Shown here piece after piece: positions 8,950 through 17,935 of a stretch of DNA of 51,451 bases. The position numbers and the translations under genes were made by a program. Under the pieces are notes generated by a model. It saw only the letters and a program-made list of their open reading frames with translations. It did not search any database and was not told the DNA's origin. The stretch's first letter is position 1; every line of letters starts with the position of its first letter. This stretch comes from an uncultured Neomegalonema sp. (GTDB lineage Bacteria > Pseudomonadota > Alphaproteobacteria > Rhodobacterales > Rhodobacteraceae): NCBI GenBank assembly GCA_938008165.1, contig CALLLP010000048.1:1-51451 (forward strand). The letters run 5' to 3'.

Positions 8950-10554
8950 CTACGACGCCGCCGGGGCCGCGCTGCGCACATCGGCGTCGACATCGCTTTC
9001 GTACTGGGCAAAATTGCCGATGAACATATGCACCAGCTTGCGGGCCTGCGCGTCATAGGCATCCGTATCGGCCCAGGTATCGCGCGGGTTCAGGATGGTG
9101 CTGTCCACGCCATCGACGGCAACCGGCACCTCGAAGCCGAAATTTTCATCCGTGCGGAACGCGGCATCGCTCAGCGATCCGTTCAGCGCCGCCGTCAGCA
9201 GAGCGCGGGTCGCCTTGATCGGCATGCGGCTGCCGGTGCCATAGGCGCCCCCGGTCCAGCCGGTATTGACCAGCCAGCAGGTCGAGCCATGCTCGGCAAT
9301 CTTCTGGCGCAGCAAGTCGCCGTATTCCGTGGGCTTGCGCGGCATAAAGGGCGCACCGAAACAGGTGGAAAAGGTCGGCTCAGGTTCCGTGACGCCCTTT
9401 TCGGTGCCCGCAACCTTGGCGGTGAACCCGCTGAGAAAGTGATACATCGCCTGCGCCGGGGTCAGCCGCGCGATGGGGGGCAGGACGCCAAAGCTGTCAC
9501 AGGTCAGCATCACGATATTCTTCGGCACGCCCGCCAGGCCCGTATCCGAGGCATTGGGGATCATGCCCAAAGGATAGCAAACGCGGGTATTCTGGGTCAG
9601 GCTGGCATCGTCGAAATCGAGGGCGCGGGTCTCGGCATCCATGACCACGTTTTCCAGCACGGCCCCAAAGCGCGAAGTCGTGGCATAGATTTCCGGCTCC
9701 GCCTCGCGCGAGAGATTGATGGTCTTGGCGTAGCACCCGCCCTCGAAATTGAAGATGCCCGTATCCGACCAGCCATGTTCGTCATCGCCGATCAGGGTCC
9801 GGTCCGGGTCGGCGGACAGGGTGGTCTTGCCGGTGCCGGACAGGCCGAAGAACACCGCCGAATCAGCAGGATCGTCCTTCGCATGGTTGGCCGAACAATG
9901 CATTGGCATCACGCCCTTTTCGGGCAGAACGTAATTCATCACCCCAAAGATCGATTTCTTGTTTTCCCCGGCATAGGAAGTGCAGCCGATGAGCACCGTC
10001 TTTTTCTCGAACGACACCGCGATGACGGTTTCCGAGCGGCATCCATGCTTTGCGGGATCGGCGCGGAAACTGGGGCAGTTGATGACGGTCCATTCATTAA
10101 CGAACCCGGCCAGCGCGCTGCGCTCCGGTCGGCGCATCATGTTGCGGATGAACAGCATATGCCATGCCAGCTCGTTCACGAAACGCACCTTGATCTGATG
10201 CGACAGATCCGCCCCGCAGGCCAGATCCTGCACGAATACGGTCTTGCTTTTCAGGTGGTCGAGCATGTCGGCATGCAGCGCATCGAAATGATCGGGCTGC
10301 ATCGCCTTGTTATTGGTCCAGTCGACGGTGGTTTCGGTCGTGGCATCGCGGACGGTGAACTTGTCCTTCGGCGAGCGGCCCGTATGGGTGCCGGTCAGGG
10401 CCAGCAGCGCGCCACCGGGGGCCAGCTTTGCCTCGTCGCGCTGCAACGCATGCTCGACGAGCGCGGCCTCCGTATCGTTGTAATAGGCGGCACCCGCCTC
10501 GATTCCGAGCTGTTTCAAGCCATGGTCGGGGTTTCTCGTACCGCTCTCGTTCAC
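8950..10554 (-). CDS. pckA: Phosphoenolpyruvate carboxykinase (ATP)
   Basis: Converts oxaloacetate and ATP to PEP and CO2, the entry to gluconeogenesis. The 534-residue protein carries the PCK-specific P-loop [19 protein letters not shown] (about residues 230-250), the downstream acidic DDEHGW, the upstream SPKDKF, and [12 protein letters not shown] near the C-terminus. The start is a GTG at 10554 with GGAGG eight bases upstream. It diverges from the chvI-chvG two-component genes; in rhizobia and Agrobacterium pckA is adjacent to chvIG and under ChvI control. A nested inverted repeat lies in the shared intergenic region. Confidence 0.96.
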   Translation of the reverse strand: MNESGTRNPDHGLKQLGIEAGAAYYNDTEAALVEHALQRDEAKLAPGGALLALTGTHTGRSPKDKFTVRDATTETTVDWTNNKAMQPDHFDALHADMLDHLKSKTVFVQDLACGADLSHQIKVRFVNELAWHMLFIRNMMRRPERSALAGFVNEWTVINCPSFRADPAKHGCRSETVIAVSFEKKTVLIGCTSYAGENKKSIFGVMNYVLPEKGVMPMHCSANHAKDDPADSAVFFGLSGTGKTTLSADPDRTLIGDDEHGWSDTGIFNFEGGCYAKTINLSREAEPEIYATTSRFGAVLENVVMDAETRALDFDDASLTQNTRVCYPLGMIPNASDTGLAGVPKNIVMLTCDSFGVLPPIARLTPAQAMYHFLSGFTAKVAGTEKGVTEPEPTFSTCFGAPFMPRKPTEYGDLLRQKIAEHGSTCWLVNTGWTGGAYGTGSRMPIKATRALLTAALNGSLSDAAFRTDENFGFEVPVAVDGVDSTILNPRDTWADTDAYDAQARKLVHMFIGNFAQYESDVDADVRSAAPAAS

Positions 10555-10626
10555 GACGCTATCCTCCGGGTCACACGCGAATGCCTTAACTGACCGTCAC
10601 GGGAAATCCCGATCCGGGCCGCTTGC

Positions 10627-10681
10627 TTAACGCCTTGGTGCGGGGGATGACAACGCAATAATGTTGCGTAAGAGGCGTTAA
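10627..10681. promoter_or_regulatory. Nested inverted repeats between pckA and chvI
   Basis: TTAACGCC (10627-10634) and GGCGTTAA (10674-10681) are exact inverted copies that enclose a second exact pair, ACGCAA (10653-10658) and TTGCGT (10664-10669). The element lies in the 274-base divergent region, closer to pckA. No other gene is seen in this gap. On the minus strand TTGTCA next to the inner repeat could be a -35 for pckA, but the matching -10 is poor. A dimeric regulator site or a leader hairpin are both possible. Confidence 0.5.
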
Positions 10682-10828
10682 CGGCCGATTTTATCGAACA
10701 TATCGGGGTAATCCTGCGGTAGCAGCGCCGGAATCGCGCGGCAGGGCCGTGTCAGGAACGATTGTACCGGCGTTCCAACCTGCGTAAGGTCCATCTGCGC
10801 GCCGCGTATGCCCGATCGGAGAGACCCT

Positions 10829-11527
10829 ATGCCGACCATCGCCCTTGTCGACGACGACCGCAATATCCTGACCTCGGTTTCCATTGCGCTGGAAGCGGAT
10901 GGCTTCGAGGTGCGGACCTACTCGGACGGGGCCGCGGCCCTTGCGGCCCTGAGCCAGACGCCGCCGGATGTTGCCGTGCTCGACATCAAGATGCCCCGCA
11001 TGGACGGGATGGAACTGCTGCGCCGCCTGCGCCAGAAATCGGACATGCCCGTCCTGTTCCTGACCTCGAAGGACGAGGAAATCGACGAGGTGCTCGGCCT
11101 GCGGATGGGGGCGGATGACTATATCCGCAAACCCTTTTCCCAACGCCTGCTGATCGAGCGGATTCGCGCGGTCCTGCGCCGCCGCGATGCCCAGATCGAC
11201 GGGGGCGAGCGGGCAGAAAAAGACAAGGTGATGACCCGTGGCAGCCTGACGCTCGACCCGATGCGTCATTCGTGCATCTGGAAAAATGAAGCGGTGACGC
11301 TGACCGTGACCGAATTCCTGATCCTTCAGGCGCTGGCCACCCGCCCCGGCTTTGTCAAAAGCCGCGATGCGCTGATGGATGCGGCCTATGACGATCAAGT
11401 CTATGTCGACGACCGCACCATCGACAGCCACATCAAGCGCATCCGCAAAAAATTCCGAGTCGTGGACGATACCTTCGCGGCCATCGAGACCCTGTATGGC
11501 GTCGGATACCGATATCGCGAGGCCTAG
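10829..11527 (+). CDS. chvI: ChvI-family response regulator (OmpR class)
   Basis: A 232-residue cytoplasmic response regulator. The receiver domain has the acidic pocket VDDD at residues 7-10, phosphoacceptor Asp52 ([11 protein letters not shown]) and the switch region LTSKDEE and DDYIRKPFS; the C-terminal winged helix ends with [15 protein letters not shown] and [12 protein letters not shown]. Gene order (pckA divergent, chvG next, then rapZ/PTS) identifies it as ChvI, which controls acid and envelope-stress responses in alphaproteobacteria. I chose the ATG at 10829, which has GGAGAG upstream; an in-frame ATG at 10808 would add seven residues. chvG starts inside its 3' end. Confidence 0.9.
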   Translation: MPTIALVDDDRNILTSVSIALEADGFEVRTYSDGAAALAALSQTPPDVAVLDIKMPRMDGMELLRRLRQKSDMPVLFLTSKDEEIDEVLGLRMGADDYIRKPFSQRLLIERIRAVLRRRDAQIDGGERAEKDKVMTRGSLTLDPMRHSCIWKNEAVTLTVTEFLILQALATRPGFVKSRDALMDAAYDDQVYVDDRTIDSHIKRIRKKFRVVDDTFAAIETLYGVGYRYREA

Positions 11528-13280
11528 CGCCCCGCCGCTTTCCGCCCTGGACGGCGATACCGACGCCCCGGATACGGGCGCGGCGACCCTGCGCAATGCG
11601 CCAGCCATGCTCTCAGGCGAAAGGGCTGCGGCCATTTCCTTGGGCAAGCCCCTGGCCCATGCCGCGCCCGATGACCGGCCCGGCGTATTGGGCGAGATGC
11701 GCGCCGTCCTGACTAGCCCGATGCGCTCGCTGACCCGGCGAATCGTGGCGATCAATCTCATCGGTCTCGTGATCCTCGTGACCACGGTGCTCTATCTCAA
11801 CCAGATGCGCGACGAGTTGATTCAGGTGCGCGTGGCCTCGCTGGCGACGGAGGCGAATATCCTCGCCACCGCCATCGCGGAGATCGCCTCGACCGGGCCG
11901 GAAAAGGCGTCGATCGATACCCGCGCCGCGAACGAGGTGCTTCAGCAACTGACCCTGCGTACCGATCAACGGGCGCAACTGTACCGCAATGGCCGCCTGA
12001 TCGGCGATACCCGCAGCTTCGACCCCACCCGCAACCCGCTGGAGACCCGCCGCCTGCCCCCTCTCGACGGCGCAAGCGGTCTGCTGGGCTGGATCGAGGA
12101 ACTCTACAGCCACGCGGTGCGCCTCGTGCAAAAGCGTAATCTGCCGATCTATATCGAAACCTCCGTGGCCGGAATCACGGAAGACCCGGTGATCTATTCC
12201 GCGCAACTGGGGGATATCGCCGTCTCCCAGCGCGCGAATAGCGAGGGGGAGCTGATCGTCTCGGTTGCCGTGCCGGTGCGGCGGCTCAAGGTGATTATGG
12301 GCGTCTTGATGCTCTCGACCGAAGGCGGCGATATCGACCGGGTCATCCGGGCCGGGCGCATCGAGATTCTGCGCATCTTTATCGTGGCGGGGCTGGTCTC
12401 GGTCCTGCTGGCGGTCCTGCTGGCCAATGGCATCGCGCGGCCCCTGCGCCGCCTCGCCAATGCCGCCGAAGCCGCCCGCGCGAACGAGGCGCAGCTATCG
12501 GTCTCGGAGCGCGTCGAAATCCCAGACCTGACCGACCGCGCCGACGAAATCGGCCATCTATCCGGATCGATGCGGCGCATGACCGATGCCCTCTACGGAC
12601 GAATCGATGCCATCGAAAGCTTTGCCGCCGATGTGGCGCATGAGATCAAAAATCCGCTCTCCTCGCTGCGCTCCGCCACCGAGACGCTCGATTACGCCAA
12701 GACCCCCGAATCGCGCGAGCGGCTCTATACCGTCATCAAAGAAGACGTGGATCGCCTCGACCGGCTGGTCACGGATATTTCCAACGCCTCGCGCCTCGAT
12801 GCCGAATTGGTGCGCGAGGAGCGCGCGCCCTTCGATCTGGCGGCGCTGGTCGAGACGACCACCGATATCCTGTCCCAAAGCGCCGATGAGCGCGGGGTCC
12901 GGCTGGTCGCCGATGTGCCCGGCACCCCCCTTGTCGTGCGTGGACTGGAAAGCCGGATCGCACAGGTCCTGTCGAACCTGCTGACGAACGGCATTTCCTT
13001 TAGCCCCGCAGAAGGAACGCTGCGGGCGGCGGTCTGGCGCGACGACATGAAAGCCGCCGTCATCACCGTTGAGGATGACGGGCCGGGCATCCCCGAAGAC
13101 AATCTCGATTCGATCTTCGAGCGATTCTACACCGAGCGCCCCGAGGGCGAGGCATTCGGGCGGCATTCGGGCCTTGGCCTGTCGATCTCGCGCAGCATCG
13201 TAGAGGCCCATGGCGGCACGATCCGGGCTGAAAACCGCCCCGAAGGCGGCGCGCGATTCATCGTCCGTCTGCCCAGCTAG
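11496..13280 (+). CDS. chvG: ChvG-family sensor histidine kinase
   Basis: A 594-residue membrane sensor that partners ChvI. After a disordered N-terminal tail comes a first transmembrane helix ([16 protein letters not shown]), a periplasmic sensing domain of about 200 residues, a second helix ([19 protein letters not shown]), HAMP, the phosphoacceptor His382 in [17 protein letters not shown], and the ATPase domain with N-box ([11 protein letters not shown]), G1 ([10 protein letters not shown]) and G2 ([16 protein letters not shown]). The ATG at 11496 gives a 32-base overlap with chvI and the usual family length; a later ATG at about 11608 is possible. The sensing domain ligand is not known from sequence. 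Confidence 0.9.
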   Translation: MASDTDIARPSAPPLSALDGDTDAPDTGAATLRNAPAMLSGERAAAISLGKPLAHAAPDDRPGVLGEMRAVLTSPMRSLTRRIVAINLIGLVILVTTVLYLNQMRDELIQVRVASLATEANILATAIAEIASTGPEKASIDTRAANEVLQQLTLRTDQRAQLYRNGRLIGDTRSFDPTRNPLETRRLPPLDGASGLLGWIEELYSHAVRLVQKRNLPIYIETSVAGITEDPVIYSAQLGDIAVSQRANSEGELIVSVAVPVRRLKVIMGVLMLSTEGGDIDRVIRAGRIEILRIFIVAGLVSVLLAVLLANGIARPLRRLANAAEAARANEAQLSVSERVEIPDLTDRADEIGHLSGSMRRMTDALYGRIDAIESFAADVAHEIKNPLSSLRSATETLDYAKTPESRERLYTVIKEDVDRLDRLVTDISNASRLDAELVREERAPFDLAALVETTTDILSQSADERGVRLVADVPGTPLVVRGLESRIAQVLSNLLTNGISFSPAEGTLRAAVWRDDMKAAVITVEDDGPGIPEDNLDSIFERFYTERPEGEAFGRHSGLGLSISRSIVEAHGGTIRAENRPEGGARFIVRLPS

Positions 13281-13431
13281 AGTAATCGCCGAGCGCTCAA
13301 GGCACGGCTTCCGATGCGTCCCACAGGCCGGATTCGCACTTTCGAGACCCAACGACACAAAAATACAGTCTTCGCTCTTGCAAAACCTTTGCGCGTCATA
13401 CTTTCATGGTGAGGTAAAAAGGACATTTCCC

Positions 13432-14409
13432 TTGGCCAGTGCAACAGATGCAGCGCAGCGTGACGCAAAGACGGGCCAGCCGCCCGTCGGCTCCGCCATG
13501 CGGCTTGTCTTGGTCACCGGCGTATCGGGGGCGGGCAAATCCTCGACATTGGCGGCGCTGGCCGATTGCGGGTTCGATACGGTGGATAACCCGCCGATCC
13601 GCCTGATGCATTCGATCATGGACGATTTCGCAGCCTCCGGTCCCCGTGGGGCGCGGGTCGCGATCGGGGTGGATGAGCGCACCCACGGTTTCACCACCGA
13701 GCGCTTCGCCGATGTGGTCGCCGAACTGCGCGAGCGCCGCGATCTGGACGTGACGCTTCTTTTTCTCGATTGCTCGACCAATACGCTCATCCGGCGGTTC
13801 ACCGAAACCCGGCGGCGGCATCCGATGGCGGGCGAGACGGTCGAAGCCGCGCTCGCGATGGAACGCGCGGTCATCGACCCCCTGCGCGAGCAGGCGGATA
13901 TCAGCATCGATACCAGCGACCTGTCCCTGACCGAACTGCGCCGCGAGATTCAGGAGCGCTTCGCCGGGGAAGACAGCGAAGGCATGTCGATTACGATCCT
14001 GTCCTTCGGGTTCAAGCGCGGTGCGCCGCGCGAGGCCGATATCATGTTCGACGTGCGCTTTCTGGCCAATCCGTACTGGAACCCGCAATTACGCGCCGGA
14101 ACGGGCCTAGACGCGGACGTCGATGCCTATGTCGCCGCCAGCGAGGGATTCGACGCGGTCTTCGCCTCGCTCTCGTCGCTGCTGCGCGAGGTGATCCCGC
14201 TCTACCGCAAGGAAGGCAAAAGCTATCTGACCGTGGCCATCGGCTGTACGGGCGGGCGGCATCGGTCGGTTGCCGTATCCGAGCGGCTGGGTGCGATTCT
14301 GCGCAAGGCGGGCCATTCGCCCGCCGTCCGGCACCGGGACATCACCCGCGCCGGGGCCGTGCGTGCGCGCGGCCTTGCCTTTGCCGGGACGGAGAGCGAA
14401 ACGGCATGA
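13432..14409 (+). CDS. rapZ: RapZ-type RNase adaptor / nucleotide-binding protein
   Basis: A member of the RapZ/YvcJ P-loop family, which in enterobacteria targets the GlmZ small RNA to RNase E and binds GlcN6P through its C-terminal domain. The P-loop VTGVSGAGKSSTLAAL and the following FDTVDNPP are diagnostic; the C-terminal half carries SFGFKRGAPREADIMFDVRF and IGCTGGRHRSVAV. I propose a TTG start at 13432, which has AAGGA eight bases upstream, giving 325 residues; the ATG at 13498 (MRLVLVTG) is the classical family start but has a weak ribosome site. The stop overlaps the EIIA start by four bases. In relatives hprK lies between chvG and rapZ; here only 151 non-coding bases separate them. 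Confidence 0.9.
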   Translation: MASATDAAQRDAKTGQPPVGSAMRLVLVTGVSGAGKSSTLAALADCGFDTVDNPPIRLMHSIMDDFAASGPRGARVAIGVDERTHGFTTERFADVVAELRERRDLDVTLLFLDCSTNTLIRRFTETRRRHPMAGETVEAALAMERAVIDPLREQADISIDTSDLSLTELRREIQERFAGEDSEGMSITILSFGFKRGAPREADIMFDVRFLANPYWNPQLRAGTGLDADVDAYVAASEGFDAVFASLSSLLREVIPLYRKEGKSYLTVAIGCTGGRHRSVAVSERLGAILRKAGHSPAVRHRDITRAGAVRARGLAFAGTESETA

Positions 14410-14822
14410 TCGGCATCGTTCTCGTCACCCATGGCCGGATCGGCGAAGAACTCTGCGCAGCGGCAGAGCATGTGCTGGGAACCCAGCGACAGCTTGCCTT
14501 CGTCTCCGTCAACGGGGCGGATAGCGTCAGCCTCAAACAGGCCGAAGTGGCGGCGGCCATCGATTCCGTTCGGCCCGCCAATGACGACGGCGTCATCATC
14601 CTGACCGACATGGTCGGCTGCACCCCCTCGAACCTTGCCTCCCGCGAGGGCAAGCAGGGGCGCGAGATAGTCGTTACGGGGGTCAATCTGCCAATGCTGG
14701 TCACCATTGCCAAGGCGCGCGAGAAAGGCAGCCTGTCGCGGGTCGTGACGATGGGGATCGAGGCGGGTCGCAAATATATCGACATCGCCCCCGCCCATGC
14801 GCCAAAGCCCCAGAACGCCTGA
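14406..14822 (+). CDS. PTS EIIA component, mannose family (regulatory type)
   Basis: A 138-residue EIIA of the mannose/fructose class. His9 in VLVTHGRIG is the phosphorylation site, and the segment ILTDMVGCTPSNLA is the conserved second motif. No EIIB or EIIC genes are near, so this belongs to an incomplete, regulatory phosphotransferase system like PTS-Ntr rather than to sugar uptake. The start ATG overlaps the rapZ stop (ATGA) and HPr follows after six bases. Confidence 0.93.
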   Translation: MIGIVLVTHGRIGEELCAAAEHVLGTQRQLAFVSVNGADSVSLKQAEVAAAIDSVRPANDDGVIILTDMVGCTPSNLASREGKQGREIVVTGVNLPMLVTIAKAREKGSLSRVVTMGIEAGRKYIDIAPAHAPKPQNA

Positions 14823-14828
14823 GCGAGC

Positions 14829-15107
14829 ATGTCAGAACGATATACCCGGACCCTCGAAATCGTGAACGAGCGCGGCCTGCATGCGCGGGCCTCGGCCAAG
14901 GTCGTTGAATTGTCCGAACGCTATTCCTGCGATGCGACGATTTCGTATAATGGCGAGCGGGCCGATCCGCGCTCGCTGATGGATTTGCTGACCTTGGTGG
15001 CATCGAAGGGGGTCTTCGTGACCGTGGATGCGGAGGGCGAGGACGCGACCGATTACCTCGATGCTCTCGAAACGCTGATCGCCGGACGGTTTGGCGAGAA
15101 GGCCTGA
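14829..15107 (+). CDS. ptsH: HPr phosphocarrier protein
   Basis: A 92-residue HPr. His18 in NERGLHARASAK is the PEP-dependent phosphorylation site. The regulatory serine is conserved as Ser49 (ADPRSLMDLLTL), the site that HPr kinase modifies, although no hprK is seen here. Transcribed with rapZ and EIIA; the next gene starts four bases after its stop. It transfers phosphate from enzyme I (not in this window) to EIIA. Confidence 0.94.
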   Translation: MSERYTRTLEIVNERGLHARASAKVVELSERYSCDATISYNGERADPRSLMDLLTLVASKGVFVTVDAEGEDATDYLDALETLIAGRFGEKA

Positions 15108-15111
15108 AACA

Positions 15112-15885
15112 GTGCGGCACGTCGTCTTCAACCTGTGTTTCTATAGCTTTACGCTGCTGATGGCGGCGATGAGCGTGCCGGTATCGCTGATCGCCGGGAA
15201 TGGGATGATCCGGGGGATGTTTTCCCTATGGTCGCGGGGGACCGTCTGGCTGGTCCGCCATGTCCTCGGGGCGCGGATCGACCTGCGCGGGACCGAGCAT
15301 ATCGCCGAGCGCCCGGCCCTGCTGGTCAGCAAACATCAAAGCGAGTTGGATGTCGCGCTGATGGGCGCGGTCTTTCCCGATTACGGGGCCATCGCGATGC
15401 GCGAACTGGATGACTATCCGCTGGTCGGCGGCATCGTCCGCAAGCTGGGGCATATCAAGGTTACCGTCGATGGCGAGCGCAAGAACCAATTGCCGGAGGT
15501 GCTGGAGGGCGCGGCCCGCGTCCATGCCGAGGGACGGCCAATCCTGATCTACCCCGAAGGCATCCTGATGCGTCCGGGCAAGAAATCGCGCTACCGGGGC
15601 GGCGTCTGGCATATCTATAACGCGCTCAACGTGCCCGCAACGCCGGTAGCGCTGTCTCTGGGCCTTGCATGGCCGCGCCGAGACTGGAAAAAATTTCCCA
15701 CCCCCGTCGCGATGGAATTTCTGGAGCCGATCCCCCCCGGCCTGCCAAAAAAGGCTTTCATGGCCCTGCTGGAAGAGCGCATCGAAACCGCCACCAATGC
15801 CCTGATCCGCGAACAGGCCCCGCCGGAGAAGTTGGCGGAAATGGTTTTCGAATACGAGAAACGGGGCGGCGGGTGGCAGGCATGA
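15112..15885 (+). CDS. plsC: 1-acyl-glycerol-3-phosphate acyltransferase (PlsC-like)
   Basis: A 257-residue membrane-bound acyltransferase that should convert lysophosphatidate to phosphatidate. An N-terminal hydrophobic helix (about residues 5-28) precedes the catalytic block SKHQSELD (His75, Asp80 of the HX4D motif). The second block reads YPEGILMRPG (residues 147-156) where most relatives have FPEGTR, so the usual Thr-Arg is replaced by Ile-Leu. The GTG at 15112 has AAGG nine bases ahead; an in-frame TTG at 15091 would overlap HPr. It probably belongs to the rapZ-EIIA-HPr transcript. Confidence 0.85.
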   Translation: MRHVVFNLCFYSFTLLMAAMSVPVSLIAGNGMIRGMFSLWSRGTVWLVRHVLGARIDLRGTEHIAERPALLVSKHQSELDVALMGAVFPDYGAIAMRELDDYPLVGGIVRKLGHIKVTVDGERKNQLPEVLEGAARVHAEGRPILIYPEGILMRPGKKSRYRGGVWHIYNALNVPATPVALSLGLAWPRRDWKKFPTPVAMEFLEPIPPGLPKKAFMALLEERIETATNALIREQAPPEKLAEMVFEYEKRGGGWQA

Positions 15886-15990
15886 GGCTGAAGGTCTGAA
15901 AACGACCCCTGCGCGTCGCATCGTTTCTTGACCGCCGATCAAACCCCAGCCCAGCATCTTCCCCGAATAGATCATAGGGAGAGAGATGCC

Positions 15991-16851
15991 ATGCCCCGCC
16001 TGACCGATGCCCAACGCGCCGCCTATGACCGGGATGGATTTCTCTGTCCCCTCGATATTCTGACCCCCGATGAAGCCGCAACCGAGCGAGCGCTGGTTGA
16101 GGGGCTGGAGCGCGATCATGCGGGCAGACTCGACAAATCGGTCGGGGAATACCTGCGCCTCGCCGCCTATCTGGCCAGCGATGTTCCCCTGCGCGTGGCC
16201 CGCGACCCGCGCGTTCTGGATGCGGTCGAGGGCATTCTAGGGCCGGATATCATGATGTGGAGCTGCGAATACTTCATCAAGGAAGCCAACAGCCACAAGA
16301 TCGTGTCATGGCATCAGGACCTGACCTATTGGGGCATGGATGGCAGCGATCACGAGGTCACCGCCTGGGTCGCCCTGTCCAGTGCCAGCGAGGCGGCGGG
16401 CTGCATGAAATTCGTCCCCGGCTCGCACAAGACCCAGATCGTGCCCCATAACGATACCTTCGCGGAGGATAACCTGCTCAGCCGGGGGCAGGAAATCGCG
16501 GTCGAGGTGGACGAAGCCGACGCGGTCGCCGCCGCCTTGTCGCCCGGTCAGATGTCGCTGCATCACGGGCGGCTGTTCCATGGCAGCGGGCCGAACACGA
16601 CCGACGATCGCCGGATCGGGCTGGTCATCCGCTATATCCGCCCCGACACACCCTCGACCGGGCAAGGCAAGGATTTCGGCGTGATGATGCGCGGGGTGGA
16701 TCGCCACGGCACCCGCGCCAATGTCGCGCCCCTCGCCGGAGACTTTACCCCGGCGCAGATGGCATTGTATGCAGAGGTGACAGGCACGCAAGCGCAGGTT
16801 CTGGCCGATGGATTGGACAGCGCGGATGCCCTGTATTCGGGAGCGGCATGA
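15991..16851 (+). CDS. Phytanoyl-CoA dioxygenase (PhyH) family Fe(II)/2-oxoglutarate oxygenase
   Basis: A 286-residue cytoplasmic non-haem iron oxygenase. The metal triad is visible as His108 and Asp110 in VSWHQDLTYWG, with His197 in HHGRLFHGSGPN, and Arg209 or Arg214 (RRIGLVIRYIRPD) should hold 2-oxoglutarate. PhnY, which hydroxylates 2-aminoethylphosphonate, belongs to this family. The gene overlaps the following HD-domain oxygenase gene by four bases, the same pairing as PhnY-PhnZ. Start ATG at 15991 with GGGAGAGA upstream; the frame opens 21 codons earlier but without a ribosome site. The substrate is unknown; a hydroxylation preparing a compound for the next enzyme is inferred. Confidence 0.88.
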   Translation: MPRLTDAQRAAYDRDGFLCPLDILTPDEAATERALVEGLERDHAGRLDKSVGEYLRLAAYLASDVPLRVARDPRVLDAVEGILGPDIMMWSCEYFIKEANSHKIVSWHQDLTYWGMDGSDHEVTAWVALSSASEAAGCMKFVPGSHKTQIVPHNDTFAEDNLLSRGQEIAVEVDEADAVAAALSPGQMSLHHGRLFHGSGPNTTDDRRIGLVIRYIRPDTPSTGQGKDFGVMMRGVDRHGTRANVAPLAGDFTPAQMALYAEVTGTQAQVLADGLDSADALYSGAA

Positions 16852-17444
16852 TGGCGGAAACGGTTTCTTTCACCGCAATGAAGGACGGCACAGCGGAAGA
16901 TTACGCCCTGTTGGCCGAGCGCGAGCACGACTATCTCGCAGGCACCGCCGACCGCCTGCTGCGCGAATTGCGCAATCAGGCAGAAGAAACCCTCAGCGGA
17001 TACCAAATCACCCGGCTGGAGCACGGCCTGCAATGCGCCACCCGCGCCCGGCGCGAGGGGGTCGAGATCGACTGGATCGTCGCCGCCCTGCTGCATGACA
17101 TCGGCGACGGCCTCGCGCCCCAGAACCACGACAAATTCGCCGCCGAGATCATGCGCCCCTTCATGCGCGACGAGGTGGTCTGGACGGTCGAGCATCACGG
17201 GATTTTCCAGATGGTCTATTACGCCCATCACTATGGCTGGAACCCCGAAGAACGGCAGAAATTCCGCGATCATCCGTATTACGACACCTGCGTAGCCTTT
17301 TGCGAGCGATGGGATCAGGCAAGCTTTGATCCCGATTATACGATGGACCCGCTGGAAAGCTTCGAGGACGAACTGCGCACGGTCTTTGCCCGCAAAGCCT
17401 ATGATCCGGGGGTGATGCAGGTCGGCGTGGTGAAGGGGCTGTGA
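16848..17444 (+). CDS. HD-domain oxygenase, PhnZ/TmpB-like
   Basis: A 198-residue HD-domain protein. The signature order of the mixed-valent di-iron oxygenases is present: His59 in RLEHGLQCA, His83-Asp84 in AALLHDIGD, His94 in PQNHDKF, His116 or His117 in VEHHG and Asp156 in ERWDQASF. LEH-LQCA and AALLHD match PhnZ, which cleaves the C-P bond of hydroxylated aminoethylphosphonate. By eye, the positions that would correspond to the substrate-gating Tyr24 and Glu27 of PhnZ are not Tyr and Glu here, suggesting another substrate. The gene is coupled by four-base overlaps to the PhyH oxygenase before it and to the ArsC-like gene after it. A plain HD phosphohydrolase remains possible. Confidence 0.8.
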   Translation: MMAETVSFTAMKDGTAEDYALLAEREHDYLAGTADRLLRELRNQAEETLSGYQITRLEHGLQCATRARREGVEIDWIVAALLHDIGDGLAPQNHDKFAAEIMRPFMRDEVVWTVEHHGIFQMVYYAHHYGWNPEERQKFRDHPYYDTCVAFCERWDQASFDPDYTMDPLESFEDELRTVFARKAYDPGVMQVGVVKGL

Positions 17445-17791
17445 AACTCTGGCATCTGAAAACCTGCGATACCTGCCGCAAGGCCATCAAGATCCTGCGC
17501 GAGGCGGGGCATGAGCCGGAGCTGATCGACCTGCGCGCCGATGGGATCGATGCCGCGACCATCGAGCGGCTGATGACGGCAGTGGGCCGCGACGTGCTGC
17601 TCAATACCCGCTCGACCACATGGCGGGGGCTGGACGATGCCGACCGCGCCGATCTGGACGATGCCAAGGCCGTCGCGCTGATGGCGGCCCATCCAACCCT
17701 TATCAAGCGCCCGGTCATCGAGGTGGATGATGCGGTTCATGTCGGCTGGACGAAGGCAGTTCAGTCAGCGCTTCTGTCGCCATTACCCTAG
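17441..17791 (+). CDS. ArsC/Spx-family thioredoxin-fold protein
   Basis: A 116-residue protein of the ArsC/Spx/YffB group: KTCDTCRKAIKILREAGHE at the start gives a redox CXXC (Cys9, Cys12), and LIKRPVIEVDD is the typical C-terminal motif. Such proteins are arsenate reductases using glutathione/glutaredoxin, or thiol-reactive proteins of unknown role. The start is a GTG overlapping the stop of the HD-oxygenase gene by four bases, so it is co-translated with the oxygenase pair. No arsenic genes (arsR, arsB, acr3) are near, which argues against a simple arsenate function. Confidence 0.88.
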   Translation: MKLWHLKTCDTCRKAIKILREAGHEPELIDLRADGIDAATIERLMTAVGRDVLLNTRSTTWRGLDDADRADLDDAKAVALMAAHPTLIKRPVIEVDDAVHVGWTKAVQSALLSPLP

Positions 17792-17935
17792 CTTCTCGTT
17801 TTGGCGCGCGCTGCGAGGCACCGGGTCATCATTCCGTGGCCCTGAGGCGGTTGAGGGGATCGCCCGCCCCCCGGTGCCAATGCCATCACGCGGCGACCCG
17901 ATAACAGGCGTCGATCGATCACGAGGATGAACCGG

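Noticed and set aside
13281..13431. A degenerate hprK remnant
   Set aside because: No Walker A codon pattern or HPr-kinase signature can be read in any frame of the 151 bases.
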